The notes under the pieces are model-generated. The model did no database searches and had not been told where the DNA came from. It was given only the letters and a program-made list of their open reading frames with translations. Positions 1-10,862 of a DNA stretch of 64,000 nt are shown here, in pieces. The position numbers were made by a program, and so were the translations under genes. Source of the DNA: Microcebus murinus (taxonomy: Eukaryota; Chordata; Mammalia; Primates; Cheirogaleidae). Position 1 is the first letter of the stretch. Each line of letters opens with the position of its first letter. The DNA lies in contig NC_134108.1 of NCBI RefSeq assembly GCF_040939455.1, positions 38,794,501 through 38,858,500 on the forward strand, given 5' to 3'.

Positions 1-233
1 ACCACCAGACACATAAGTAACTCAGGCTTCAGATAAGCCCTGCCTCCAGCTTTTGAGTTGCCCCAGCTAACGCCAAACGAAGCAGAAACAAGTCCCCATC
101 AAGCGCTACACAAGTTACAGAATTGCAAACAAAATGAATGTTGCTGTTGTCTTGAGCCGCTAAGATTTGCCAGGCAGGGGTGTGGCGGGGGTGAGGGGAT
201 GGTGTTATGCAGCATTAGATAACCAGAGCACTA
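1..233 (+). mobile_element. MLT1-type MaLR LTR, 3' part
   Basis: The segment reads like the 3' part of a mammalian MLT1 LTR (ERVL-MaLR). It has an ACCACCAGACACATAAG-like block, then a Tgtt-rich stretch with GAGCCGCTAAGATTTG, and a TGTTATGCAGCATTAGATAACCAGA end. The 5' part lies outside the window. It is solo LTR material with no coding capacity seen. The family is assigned from memory of the consensus. Confidence 0.75.
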
Positions 234-363
234 TGTAGACCCTTCTTCTGTACTCCAAACCCTGATCACTCACCATCCCCACTCCAATCTATTATAGGAA
301 ATTCAATTTTATATGGCAAAAAAAAGAATTCATAATTTCCTCCCCATAAAACCTATTCCTCCC

Positions 364-1300
364 CCATCTTCCCTATCTTAGTCAAAGTCACCACTACTCA
401 GTTCATTCCTCAGGCAAAAACCTGGGGATCATCCTTGAATAAGGCTTTTTCCTTACACTGCACATCCAATCTGCCAGCATTCAGCAGTAATTACCTGCAA
501 AATATACCTCTAAGATGGCCATTTCTAATTACATCCACTTCACCTCTTGTAATCATCATCACCATCATCTCTTACAATGAATGTCTGGATTAGTACAATA
601 GCCTTCTAAAGTGCTTTCCATATTTACCCTGCTACAGCCCACTCCCTGGACAAGCATTCCCTGTCCACACGCTTGAACGGCTTCCCACAAAACTCACTGC
701 AATGTGCAGGCCTTACTGTGGCTGACAGAGTCACACATGAATGGGCCTCTGCCTTCTCCTCAAATTTTATCTCCTCCCACTTGCTCACTTGGCTCATTTG
801 ATTCTGTCAAGTTGATTTCTTTTCCTTTTCTTTCTTCTTCTTTTTTTTTTTTTTTTTTTTTTTTTGCTTTTTCAGGAGCAGGTGTTGCTCATTCCTATCC
901 CTGACTGGTTGGGTCTTGTCTGTCTGGAAGACTTTCCCCGGCCCCCAGCCCCACCCCTGCAAACCTTGCTCCACTGGGACACTCAAGTCTCTGCTCACAT
1001 GTCACCTTCTCAGAGAGGCCTTCCTCTATATGTCAAGTCCTCCATCAGCCCCTAGTACTCTCTATTCTCGTGTGACTTTTTTTTTTCTCATGAAAGCACT
1101 TTTAACTATCTGAAATCATATTTATGTGTCTACTGTTTACTCTCTCCCAGATGAGAATTTAGGTTTCCTCACACGGGGACTTTCCCTGTCCTTTATGTCC
1201 TCGGTGCCAAGAGGAGTGCCTGCTGCAGCAGTCAGCATTCTACACTTAACTGATTAATAGTCTTTACCCAATAAAGAAATTGATCAATCAATTAATACAT
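364..1300 (+). mobile_element. LINE L2, 3' portion
   Basis: Wording typical of L2 appears in order. AGTCAAAGTCACCA and CACATCCAATCTGCCAGCA come first, then a CATCATCTCTTACAATGAATGTCTGGAT block, and later CTCTGCTCACATGTCACC with TCAGAGAGGCCTTCC. Near the end is a degraded GGGGACTTTCCCTGTC stretch. A poly(T) run at 841-865 interrupts it. Reading frames here are remnants only. Confidence 0.8.
841..865. repeat. Poly(T) tract
   Basis: An almost uninterrupted run of about 25 T lies inside the L2 remnant. It could be the tail of a lost minus-strand insertion or simple expansion. No Alu or L1 body is attached. Confidence 0.9.
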
Positions 1301-1710
1301 GGTGCTTGATTAAATTAGTTTGGATTTAAAAATATGTGAACTATTTTATTCAAGCTATCACCATCAATGAGAATTTGTCCTCCCTATGATGAGGCGTTCC
1401 TTGATGAATTGGTTTGACTCTGGACTAAGAACTATTTTGACATAATTTATAACTATAATGTTACCTGAAAGCCTGGATATAATAACAACTGGAACATTAT
1501 ACTATGTGATTCAGTACCAAAACTACATGTCGCTTTGGCCTAGAAGTTATTTATATATTCAAATGTAAATTTTTCTTGCTGTATCCCACATATTGTTTTC
1601 TGGTTTATTATTTATTCATTTATTGTCTGTTTTCTGGTTTAGCTATTGTCAAAAACTGTGAAGTGTCTGAGATTTTACCCTACTTGCAAGCTACAAGTTA
1701 GCCTACCATA
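1300..1710. other. Unrecognised AT-rich spacer
   Basis: About 400 bases with no repeat family, coding pattern or RNA gene that I recognise. The stretch is AT-rich with short TATTTATTCATTTATT-like runs. Confidence 0.5.
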
Positions 1711-1714
1711 GATT

Positions 1715-2151
1715 TAGGTGTGCTGACGAAAGATATGAGACCCGGGTAAGACAAAAGACAGTTAATTTCTCACAGCAATATCAGTAGCCAAGACATCGGC
1801 ATTTTCTTGCACTAATTCCCTGAGCCCTAATTCCCAGAGGGTAATGCAACAAAGGCAGGGACACCTGCACATGCAACGGATTGTATTACGGAAGAGAAAT
1901 CCCAAGTTTAGGAAACCCCAACCTTCTGCAATGGACTGCAAGCACATCTGCTCAATCTTGTCTCAGAGAGAGACATTATCCTTATTGAACTGCACAAAAA
2001 CCAAAACTGTTCTATTCTCCAAAGGGAGGCATTATCTATCTTCCAAAGCTGTTTACTTTGTAACATCTTTGAAAGGACAGTCCAGGAAAAAAGCTGTCAC
2101 TGCCTCTGCTCATAAAAACATGCAGAAATGCAAGAGGCTCATTGTCCACTG
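1715..2151 (-). mobile_element. Possible old ERV LTR
   Basis: Read on the minus strand, the segment ends in TCTCATATCTTTCGTCAGCA, which resembles the U5 end of ERV LTRs. It abuts the MLT1 LTR that begins at 2152. No internal retroviral genes are present on either side. I cannot name the family, and the assignment rests on style rather than a clear consensus match. The 103-codon open frame on the + strand here (1844-2155) has no recognisable domain. Confidence 0.35.
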
Positions 2152-2545
2152 TTAGGGACTGAAATGTCTTCCCCAAATTGAGGTTGAAGCCCTAATCCCC
2201 AATGTGGAGGTGTTTGGGAAATGAGGCCATTAGGAGGTAATTAGGTTTTGATGAGGTCATGACTATCGAGGCCCTCAGGATGGGATTAGTGCCTGTAGGA
2301 GAGGTATGAGAGAGCTTGCTCACTCTCTCCCCAGCTAGGCACAAAGAAGAAGTCATATCAGCACACAGAGAAGGCAGCCACTTACAAGCCAAGAGAAGAA
2401 GACTCAGAATGAAACCTACTTTACTGACACTTTGATCTTGGACTTTCCCACCTCCAGAACTGTGAGAAATACCTTTCTGTTGTTTAAGCCACCCACTGTA
2501 TGGTACTTTGTTATGGAAGCCCAAGTTGACTTTTAATAAAGCATC
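2152..2545 (+). mobile_element. MLT1/MST-type MaLR LTR
   Basis: A nearly complete LTR. It starts TGTTAGGGACTGAAATGTC and contains GAAGCCCTAATCCCCAATGT, a TTAGGAGGTAATTAGGTTTTG block and GATGGGATTAGTGCC. Near the 3' end are CCTCCAGAACTGTGAGAAAT and GTTGTTTAAGCCACCCA. These are hallmark strings of ERVL-MaLR LTRs. Solo LTR, no coding sequence. Confidence 0.88.
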
Positions 2546-2930
2546 TCCCAACAGACATTGGGATGCATTTCCTTTGCATTGTCTTTTTTTAAAATGAAGG
2601 TTTTCTTAACACAGTTGGATAATAAAAGTATTTTGGCAGAGAACTATCAGAACACAAGTACCATTACTGCAGAAATATTAAAATATTACATCAAGTGAAG
2701 TGGGATCTCAGTTTTAATTGATTATTTGTTACTTAGTATTTTGTTCAGTCATCTCTAAACAAATAGGTTTTTATCATATAACAAGAAATCTAGAAATAGT
2801 GTAGATCTGGCATAGTGACTCACTGATGCATTAGAGATCTACATTCGTGTTATTTTTCTGCTCTGCCTACCTTAGTATGTAGGTAAGATATGGTGCAGAG
2901 CAATGGTCCAGCCATTCAGTTTGGTGTTGG
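2545..2930. other. Unrecognised spacer
   Basis: AT-rich sequence between the MaLR LTR and a MIR. I see no gene, RNA or named repeat. Confidence 0.5.
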
Positions 2931-2934
2931 GAAA

Positions 2935-3110
2935 TGGAGCTGGCTCAGTAGTTAAAATGTTGGTACCACTATTGAGTGCTAATATCAATTTCACCAAGCC
3001 ATCTTACCTCCCTGAGCCTCCAAGTGCTGAACTATAAAATGGCAACAATGAGAATACTTAAGGGTTCTCATGAGAGTCACAACTGCAAATGTGAGCGTTG
3101 ACAAACAGCT
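2935..3110 (+). mobile_element. MIR SINE
   Basis: Diverged MIR core: TAGTTAAAATGTTGG (for the usual GTGGTTAAGAG), TTACCTCCCTGAGCCTCC, CTATAAAATGGCAACAATGAGAATACTTA and GGGTTCTCATGAGAG. The order matches the plus orientation. Confidence 0.8.
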
Positions 3111-3675
3111 GATTTGAATCTCCAGCAGAATTGACTTTTTTCACAGTATATTATCATCTAAATTATAAAGAAACACACAATTTAAAAATATTGCAAGGTG
3201 ATGATTGTCATGTGGCCAAGGAGAAACCACAAATCAATTGAGTGTATAGCTACCATCTCTATATGCTCATCTTCCAGGTCTGTGTACTGAAGCCATATCA
3301 AAGTATTGCTACTCCAGAGAAGTGCCATTAAATTTGAACTTCTGGAACTTTACACATACTTCTCCTTCTACTGACAATGACCTGGCCCTTCAATCTACAT
3401 TTGGTACTTATTCTTTGGAGTCAGGGTAAGTATTGTCTCTGGATTCTCTTTCCAGACTTCTGGGGCTAACTGGCCTCTTCCCTTGTGCCCCATTTGGTGG
3501 TCATTAGGTCATTTTAACTTGCAAGTGAATATGTTTACCCCACTGAGTAGTGAATACTTTGATGATTAAGGATCCCTTGTGATTTACCTCAGAATTAATA
3601 TCTAGGATTGTCTGGTGCATTGCTTACGTTTAAATTATGTATTATGTGTTTAAATTATATTTAAACACAAACTAT
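3110..3675. other. Unrecognised spacer
   Basis: About 560 bases without a recognisable repeat, coding pattern or RNA gene. Confidence 0.5.
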
Positions 3676-3778
3676 GAAAGAAAAGGATAGAGGAAGGAAG
3701 GAAGAAAGAGAGAGAGAGGGAGAGAGAGAGAAGGGGGGTGGGAGCAGGGAGATTGGGAAAGGAAGGAGGAAAGAGAAT
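3676..3778. repeat. Purine-rich GA/GGAA low-complexity tract
   Basis: About 100 bases, nearly all A and G, with GGAAGGAAGG, GAGAGAGAGA and GGGGGG blocks. Homopurine tracts like this can form triplex DNA. No coding role is apparent. Confidence 0.9.
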
Positions 3779-3804
3779 TGCTCAAGATTTAAAAAATGGT
3801 CTGA

Positions 3805-4062
3805 AATGTATTTATCATGCCATTGGATTCTGGAGCTAAATGCCTGAGTTGAATTCCAGCTCAGTTTCTATTAGCTGTAAATCCTGAACATGTTACTTAT
3901 CTTTACTGTGCCTCAAGTTCCTTGTCTATAAGATAAATACAATGTTACCAGCTTCATAGGGGGTTTGTGATGATTAAATGAATCAACCCATACAAACAAC
4001 TTAGAATTTTGCCTCTACTATAGCAAACAGTCAATAAGTACTAGCCATTGCTATTAATATAG
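3805..4062 (+). mobile_element. MIR SINE
   Basis: Clear MIR wording: ATTCTGGAGCTAAATGCCTGAGTTGAATTCC, TTAGCTGTAAATCCTGAACA, TTACTTATCTTTACTGTGCCTCA, GTGATGATTAAATGAATCAA and a TAGTCAATAAGTA-like end. Plus orientation, nearly full length. Confidence 0.9.
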
Positions 4063-4540
4063 ATGCATCTCCCTTTGATACCACTATCGAATAATATGTG
4101 ATGACTACAATTTTAAAGATTAATAACTTGTAAGTGAACATCTTTGAGATATTTCTTATTAACGGTCAATTTTGATCAGTTGATAAGCCAATTCTCACTG
4201 AGAGAAGGTTTTAAAGAATATCACCATACATTTTTGGGAAACTATCACTTGTTTGTAATTTAATTGTGCTCACTGTCACAGAGGATTCTCCAAGTTTATT
4301 TTCATTTTGGATATGCGTTATAATACTCTTCTAATAACCTTCTGGGGTTGATGGGAAAACAAAAACTCCTCATCCTGTAGTGAACTTTACTGGGAATCAC
4401 TGTAATTTGAAAACTAATGCAAAACTCTTGGTTAGATATTTAATTTGACCCAATCCCTTTGATAGGAAACAAGTAAGATTTAATGAAATTTCCAGGAGTT
4501 TACTAAATCTCCAAGAGTAGACTTTGGCATTGTCCAGTAT
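4062..4540. other. Unrecognised AT-rich spacer
   Basis: No gene or repeat that I can name in this stretch. Confidence 0.5.
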
Positions 4541-4544
4541 ATCC

Positions 4545-4650
4545 TCTTTGTTTTACAGATGCAGAAGATTTGTGCAGAGGCATGAAGTCTAAGACCACCT
4601 AGCCACGTACCAAGGCCAGTTCTGGGCCATATTCTCCAGATTCTCAGGTG
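4545..4650 (-). mobile_element. Possible MIR fragment
   Basis: TTTTACAGATGCAGAAGATTTGTGCAGAGGCA resembles the minus-strand MIR core (TTTTACAGATGAGGAAACTGAGGC). It is followed by CACCTAGCCA in place of the usual CACACAGCTA. Heavily diverged. Confidence 0.5.
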
Positions 4651-5650
4651 CTCTCAGGTTCACAGTATCAAATCAAAATGGTCAGTTGTTGATACTACAT
4701 CTTATATTACCACTTTATTTAATTCAACATTTCCCCTTTCTGCTTCAGGAAACATATTTTGCACAGTAAATAAAAAGTTAAAAATCTTGGTATTATGAAA
4801 AACAAAACCATTGTAGGAAATTTAAAAGTTAGACATTGCACTGAATGATGGATTTTATTACTTTGATTCTTATCTAATTTTTTCTAGGCGTAGATAATTG
4901 AAAAATGCAAGTATTCTTGAACTAGATTGTTTTAGGTCATAGGCTAATGCTTTGTAATACATTAAGCAATAGGGCTACTCACTCACTACTGCAGCCTTTA
5001 TTTCATACAGGAATCTGTGTCATTTTATTTAAAATAGCCAGCGATGTTCATTTTCCCATTGGTCTGGCACTGACCTGCAATTTTGCCATAAGTCTGTCAT
5101 CCCCTGATGGCTATCCCAGGCTGTGCACATTCCACATGGGGACCCTACATGGAAGGTAAAACGTGCTTCATGACACTGTGACATTGTCTGGAGAAGGATG
5201 TTAATTCTTTATGAACATTCCCACGGAGAAACCTGACCTCTGTTCATCACAAACAGGAACTTTTTTCTTTTCTTTTTTTTTTTAACCGGAAGGTAGAGTG
5301 AGAGAGGAAACATTGTTGATTTCTGGGAGAAGTGGTATTGGAAATCCAGTTTGCCGGCTCTTGGAACAATTATGGGAAGCCCCACAGAGCACACAGAGCA
5401 TGTCCTTTTTACTCAGAATAATGGAAAGCATTTCCATTCCTCTGCGGAAACAGCAGTTCAAAGACAGGACACAGAGTCCCTAAGACCTGGCAGCTTTTAA
5501 ATAGTGTTGCTTTCCCTTCCCCTGCCACTGGTAAACTGAAAGAGGACTCTCTAGGTGGTAGGTGAAATGTGCAATATGGGTCTCATTTATATCACACTGT
5601 GCTAGTTACCTTTGGAAACTTAACAGACTGGCCTGTCTGGTCCTGTTTAT
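4650..5650. other. Unrecognised 1-kb spacer
   Basis: Nothing recognisable apart from a T-rich run near 5262-5283. Short open frames here (4947-5159 and two near 5.2-5.5 kb) have no domain or codon pattern that I can support as coding. Confidence 0.5.
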
Positions 5651-5654
5651 GTCT

Positions 5655-5840
5655 TCAACAAATAGGCACCAATCACTTTCTTTGCATTGAACTAGGCAAT
5701 ACAGATATAAAAGCAGGTTAAGACACTCTCCCTGCCCTCAAGAAATGTAAAATCTAGATAACACGTGAATTGAAAAGCATACCATCCAGAGAGTGATTAG
5801 GCAATATGTAATCAAATTACTATGAGCAAGCAACCTTTCT
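5655..5840 (-). mobile_element. LINE L2 3'-end fragment
   Basis: TTCAACAAATAGGCACCAATC, GAACTAGGCAATACAGATAT and CACTCTCCCTGCCCTCAAGAAA correspond to the reverse of the L2 3' end (ATTCAACAAATATTTATTGAG ... CCCTGCCCTCATGGAG). Confidence 0.65.
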
Positions 5841-5849
5841 CCTGGAATC

Positions 5850-6440
5850 TATGCCAGAGAAATTCTCATTAAGCTCTTTAGGACCCATACACCAAGATCT
5901 CCAGCTCAGCCCTTTCTAAGTCAGCAGTGAGTTGGAGTCGTATAAGTTCCCTTGTGGAAGTACATTGTGAGATGCTTTGCAACATTTGGAAGCAAATAAC
6001 TACATGTAACAAAATAACATGAATGCATCCTAAAAACACATAGCAATGAGTAAATTTAAAAGGAGGAAACAGAATAATCTATAACAATACCTTATATGTA
6101 AGTTAAAATATATGCACACAAAGCGACAATGCTCATTTATCATGCAATAAAAGGATACATGGAAACACATCAAAATGAGGGTCTATGGTGAGGAGGGGCA
6201 TGGTAGTAGAGATTGATGATAAAAAGAATTAGATAAATGAATAAATAAGATGAGAGAAAGGTCTTTGTAGACCACCGATGATTATGTAACACAAACTGAG
6301 CGTGAGTCACTCAATCCTCAACCAAATTCCTGAAGAACAAAAGCAAATTATGGTACAAAGCAGTACATGTGCTTAGAATACAATGTTACTGCAGAGAGGG
6401 TTCATAACATCAGCCTTGGGGGATCCAGCAAAACGTCCTA
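5850..6440. other. Unrecognised spacer
   Basis: About 590 bases with no recognised feature. It ends at the left arm of an inverted repeat. Confidence 0.5.
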
Positions 6441-6619
6441 GAGGTGGTGACAGCCAGACCGAGTCTAAGACACCCAATCCCACAGCTGTAGTCATTTCTC
6501 CCACCACATGCAGGCTCATCCTTTTGAATATAAAATCAACTTTATCTGTAGTAAATTAATCCCTCTAATTTAAGAAGCCCTTTTCCATAATAATATTGAT
6601 AGTAACTCATTCATTTCAA
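6441..6619 (+). repeat. Inverted repeat, left arm (179 bp)
   Basis: The reverse complement of 7228-7418 matches this arm almost base for base. Shared blocks include GAGGTGGTGACA, ACAGCTGTAG, CATTTCTCCCACCACATGC, GGCTCATCCT and AATAATATTG. By eye the identity is about 80-85%, with a few small gaps. I do not recognise the family. It could be two opposite copies of an unnamed element or one local inverted duplication. Confidence 0.85.
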
Positions 6620-6745
6620 AGTAAGTGGGATGGGTACTATTGCAAATTAGGAAACAGAAATTCAAAGAGTAGCTTTTCATCCGGATTTACAATGCTGAGA
6701 TAACACATACCATGCCCAGAGCCCAAGCTCCTTGATTGTGGCTGC
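6620..6745 (-). mobile_element. Possible MIR fragment
   Basis: GGGTACTATTGCAAATTAGGAAACAGAAATTCAAAGAG resembles minus-strand MIR (TACTATTATTATCCCCATTTTACAGATGAGGAAACTGAGG). The rest is weak. Confidence 0.4.
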
Positions 6746-7227
6746 CTCTATTTCACTCAGGGGCTCTGAGGTATAAATCCATGCTGGTCATCTCATTATG
6801 ATTTTGTGCCCCACAGTCAGTGTGTAGGCTCTTGCATTGTTTTGTTCTTGCTTGTTTGTTTGCTTGTAAGATACAAACTCACATTTCCCTTCCACAATCA
6901 GGTGTCTGGCTTACTCCTTCATGGTCTAACCTAGTGAGACCCACCACTTCATTTCTTTGTCTCTCTGGGATTGTTTTGCTATCTAGTTCTGTCCAGCGTC
7001 CTTAGGAAGCAGAATCCTGCCACGTTCCTAGACACACAGCTAAGCCCACCACCTGATGCCAACAGTCTGTCATGGAGAGATCCACTGATTCTGACTGGCT
7101 GGCCCTTGCCCTTGCCCTTGCCCTCTTGCCTTTCAACATTGACCAGTGGACTCCTTCTTTCACCTTAGTATTCTCATGCCTACTTTAAGTACATGTATTC
7201 TCCTGCCTAATCTTGAGTAGGTAAAGG
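6745..7227. other. Spacer between inverted repeat arms
   Basis: Rest of the 608-base spacer. It contains a short GCCCTT tandem run near 7105-7125 (GCCCTTGCCCTTGCCCTTGC). Open frames at 6820-7005 and 6971-7168 show no recognisable domain. Confidence 0.5.
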
Positions 7228-7418
7228 TTGAAATGAATAAGATGAGTTACTACCAATATTATTGTGGAAAAGGTCTTTATAAATTAGTAGGGATTGATTT
7301 ACTAGGGATAAAGTTGAATTTATATTCAAGGGCAAGGATGAGCCAGCATGTGGTGGGAGAAATGGCTACAGCTGTGAGACTGTGTGTATCTTAGACTCCG
7401 TCTAGATGTCACCACCTC
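7228..7418 (-). repeat. Inverted repeat, right arm (191 bp)
   Basis: Pairs with 6441-6619 in opposite orientation. It is slightly longer than the left arm because of small insertions such as GCCC near the TTGAATATAAA block and CTTA near its outer end. Confidence 0.85.
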
Positions 7419-7494
7419 TGCCAGTCTGGCCTTTCTCCTGTATTGTGAAGCCAGGATGACCCCAGGTATATCTGATGCAGGCTGGTGGGAGAGG

Positions 7495-7725
7495 CAGAGT
7501 GTAAGTGATTAGGCTAAGGGCCCTGAAGCTAGGCTCCCTAGGTTCAAGTTCAGATGTTCAACTAACTCAATTCAGAGGCACAAGCAGGTTATTTAACTTC
7601 AGTGCCTGTGGGATGAGGAAGGAAATACGTTATATCTTACAGTTCAAGATTTTTATGAGCATTGATATGTGCAAAGTCCTTATAGCAATATCTGGCATGA
7701 TACAAGTACACCAGGGATGTTATCC
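7495..7725 (+). mobile_element. MIR SINE
   Basis: AGTGTAAGTGATTAGGCTAAGGGCCCTGAAGC, CTAGGTTCAAGTTCAGATG, GGTTATTTAACTTCAGTGCCTGTGG and GATATGTGCAAAGTCCTTATAGCAATATCTGGCA follow the MIR consensus order, plus strand. The 83-codon open frame that starts here is MIR remnant. Confidence 0.88.
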
Positions 7726-7874
7726 ATGTTGTTTAACATGGTTTAATCTTCCCTAAGATACCTGTCCCATTCTTAACAGCTTCAGTTCTGGGCCTGGAAA
7801 CCATTAGAAAAAAAAAATGATGACATCTCTCTCTCTCTTTTTTTTTAACTAAAAAGAATTGTTTTTTAAGAGAA

Positions 7875-8135
7875 TGAAATGTAGTAGAATGGGAACAGCC
7901 CAGAATCTGATTCCAGATGACCTAGGTCAAAGTCACAGCTGTCCCTTCCTCACTATGTGGTGCTGGGGAAGTTTATCTCTCTTGGTCATTTCCCTGTTTA
8001 TGGAATGGAAATAATAATGACCGCTATCTTCCAGGGTAGTCGTGTGGATTCAGCAAGGTAAAGGTTGCGAAAGCCTTTTTGTAAATGGTTGTATGCTAAT
8101 ATTTATTACTGTTGTCATTGTTATCTACCATTTGT
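7875..8135 (+). mobile_element. MIR SINE
   Basis: MIR order is clear: TAGAATGGGAACAGCCCAGAATCTGATTCC, CCTCACTATGTGGTGCTGGGGAAGTT, TATGGAATGGAAATAATAATGACC, GTAGTCGTGTGGATTCAGCAAGG and TATTTATTACTG. Confidence 0.88.
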
Positions 8136-8490
8136 TTTATGCCTCTAGAAACTATGTCATAATTCTTCCTGCAAAGTCAATGAGTGATAACCTCACTTCA
8201 ACATTCTAGGAACAAAGTTGATCTATTGTGATGGTTCAATCTCATATTTTGAATTAACTGGCCTAATTCATTGTAAATCTAGAGAAAAAAGAAAACAGTA
8301 TGTGAAGCTAAGTCTATCACTATTATCTTTTAAATGTCAAGAACAAGGACCACACATCCCCCTACACACACGAATTTAATTTTTTCCTTCTATTTCTCAC
8401 TTACAACTTATTCTTCATCAGTTAGTAGAACCAAGAGGACAGAACAACTCAGAATAACCAAGACTTTCTTATAATACACATTGGCTATAT
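8135..8490. other. Unrecognised spacer
   Basis: No feature recognised. Confidence 0.45.
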
Positions 8491-8650
8491 CATTTAACAA
8501 TTACAATAATCCTAGGAATCAAGAGACATAGCGTTATACCTTTTTGTAGATGAGAACCAGGGTAGTTGGGAATTTCCATCAAGATCATCTGGCTACTTAG
8601 TGTTGAAATAAGGGCTAGAATCCAGGTGGCTGGAATTTTACTACATATTG
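8490..8650 (-). mobile_element. MIR SINE fragment
   Basis: TTACAATAATCCTAGGAATC, TTTTGTAGATGAGAACCAGGG, ATCATCTGGCTACTTAGTG and GGGCTAGAATCCAGGTGGCTGGA follow minus-strand MIR. Confidence 0.7.
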
Positions 8651-9860
8651 AGAAGAAACTCAAGTTCTTTTTTTCATAAAAGTTCAAGAACAATTCACAC
8701 TTATTATGTCAGATTTTTGTAGAGCAATGCAGAGAACATAGTAAGTGGATGTATTTGTGTTATTTTATGGAGGCAATGGGATCATAGAGGAGGAGTATCT
8801 CCTTCTTATTTACATACTTGACTAGATACAGTCTTCATCCACCTGCAGTGGAATACATTGCAATGCATTTAAGCATTATCCCAGGTTCACTGAAATATAT
8901 TCTCCAGTTAGATCTATGCCAGGAATCAATATCTGTGTCCTCCTGTACCCTGAGCCATTTTTCTCAGATGAACCTATGAAACTTAACCAATATGAGGTAA
9001 CAGAAATGAGAATCATGGCAGATAACATGACTCATCCATGGATGTGAGGCATGGGCACTATGTCTATTCATCTGTTTAATGCCCTTTTATTATCAGTTCC
9101 ATGCATTTCCTTAGATGCTCCAGTAGTGTCTAATGGGAGACAGGCTTTCAAGCAGGAGGACTGTGTAGGATCATCAGAACAAGCATCTTGGATAAAGTGA
9201 GACTTGGTAGGAATCCTAAATGATAGATGACAACTTTCAAGAGCCATGATAGATGAAGGGAAAAAAAATAGAAATCACTGTGGTCTTTTCTGTTTCCTAA
9301 TACAACCCATTGAAGATGTGCTCGCTTAACCTTCTCCTTGCTATTAATTCCTCAAAGTCTCAGTGGATTATTTCCTGGGGAGGAGGGGCAGATCCTTTTT
9401 TACTTACTTTTTAAATGTATGAATAGATTATTTTATAATATTACTAATTTGTCTTTTAAAAACCCAAGTGTGTTTATGCATGTTGTAAATTTTAATTTCC
9501 AACTGCTAAGTAATTCCTGTAAGTTTTGTGCCAGTTCTCGTTTTTTATAGAAATGAAGTAAAAATTTACATGTAGGTAAATAGAGTCTATGGTGTATTAA
9601 GTTATCAAAGACCCATAACTGCATTGCAGATTCAGTTAACAGACCATACTTATTTCACCTATTTCCTGAAAACTGTATTCATCTTAACACATTCCTGTTC
9701 AGAGTTTTCTCTAACAATTACATTATTTTCCCTTTTATAATTGAGTTTTCAATCAACTAAAAAGTCGTAAGGGCTGATTAGCTCTTTACTTGAATATTAT
9801 TATGTAGGAACAATGGTGAATGATACTAATAGTTTTTCACAGTCTAAAAAAGAAAGAAAG
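8650..9860. other. Unrecognised 1.2-kb spacer
   Basis: No named repeat, RNA gene or supported coding region. The short open frames between 9338 and 9624 overlap on both strands and show no domain. Confidence 0.5.
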
Positions 9861-9864
9861 AAAA

Positions 9865-10075
9865 CTCAGCCAGGACTCTGGAGCCAGACCAACCAAATTC
9901 AAAGTCAAGCTCTGCCACTTACTAGCTATTTTATGTCAGGCAAGCTTCTGAAATTCTCTGTTCCATAATTGTAAATTGGGGAAAATAATAGTACCTACCT
10001 TGTAAGATTATTATGTAGAATGAATGAGTCAATATTTGTAAACCGTTTAGAATAATTCTTACCACACTATAAGTC
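9865..10075 (+). mobile_element. MIR SINE, well preserved
   Basis: Good match to MIR: GGACTCTGGAGCCAGACCAACC, CTCTGCCACTTACTAGCTATTTTATG, TTCTCTGTTCCATAATTGTAAATTGGGG, AATAATAGTACCTACCTTGTAAG and ATGAATGAGTCAATATTTGTAAA. Confidence 0.95.
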
Positions 10076-10097
10076 TAATAAGTCCTAAATAATTTTT

Positions 10098-10190
10098 GTG
10101 CATATATAAATACATATAAATTTTATATGTGCATGAGAATATATATAACTCACAAATATTCATATTTGTATGCATGCATATATAGGAATA
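10098..10190. repeat. AT-rich tract with hairpin potential
   Basis: TATATAAATACATATAAA is followed by TTTATATGTGCATG and ATATATATAAC blocks. The first half contains a TACATATAAA/TTTATATGTG near-palindrome. Simple AT-rich DNA. Confidence 0.7.
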
Positions 10191-10560
10191 AAGAAGATAT
10201 GACATCAAATTACTCAAAACATCTCTTTGAAGTTCAAACATTCATAAAACTATACATTTATTCATGGTTAGTCTCTTGAAATTGGTCTTTCAAAAACTAA
10301 TTAAAGAAGCAATGCATATGAAAATTCCTGAATTTTTGTTTGTATTTATTGTTAAATACTGAAGTTTAAATTTAATTCTTTACTACTAAAATGTAGAAAG
10401 AAGATTGAATATTATCCTTAAGAATAGTTAGATTGGGCAAAACCCATATCCAAGAAGACAACCTTTAGTTAATCTTAAAAAAATTAATGGGGTAACCTTT
10501 GTCAACATGATTTAATGTACAGAACATAGGAATGGGTTCCTGAATATTTCATGTCCTTTC
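10190..10560. other. Unrecognised AT-rich spacer
   Basis: No feature recognised. Confidence 0.45.
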
Positions 10561-10564
10561 ATAG

Positions 10565-10862
10565 CACTTGTTAACCCAGCATAAAGCCAATTTCAAGTTC
10601 TCCCTCACCTTCTACATATATTCAGTCACCAACACTTGTTCTTGCATCTAGAATGTTTCAATCAATCTCTTTTCCTCCAGTTCTTCTGACACTGACCTAG
10701 TTCAGATCCTGATCATTTCTCACATGAACTACTCCAATAACATCTTCCCTCCAATCCATCTTCCATATTGTCACAATCTATTTTTCTGACACACTGATTT
10801 AATCACATGACTTTGTCACTTAAAATTTTCAGTGTCTTTCCATTGTTTCTAAAGTATAAAGT
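10565..10862 (+). mobile_element. LINE L2, part 1 (split by an L1)
   Basis: CATCTTCCCTCCAATCCATCTTCC, CTATTTTTCTGACACACTGATTT, TCACTTAAAATTTTCAGTGTC and CTAAAGTATAAAG track the L2 region before the 3' end. The copy resumes at 11089 after an inserted L1 3' fragment. Confidence 0.75.

Noticed and set aside
1844..2155. 103-codon plus-strand frame as a gene
   Set aside because: Lies in a likely LTR remnant, no recognisable domain, no promoter or splice support.
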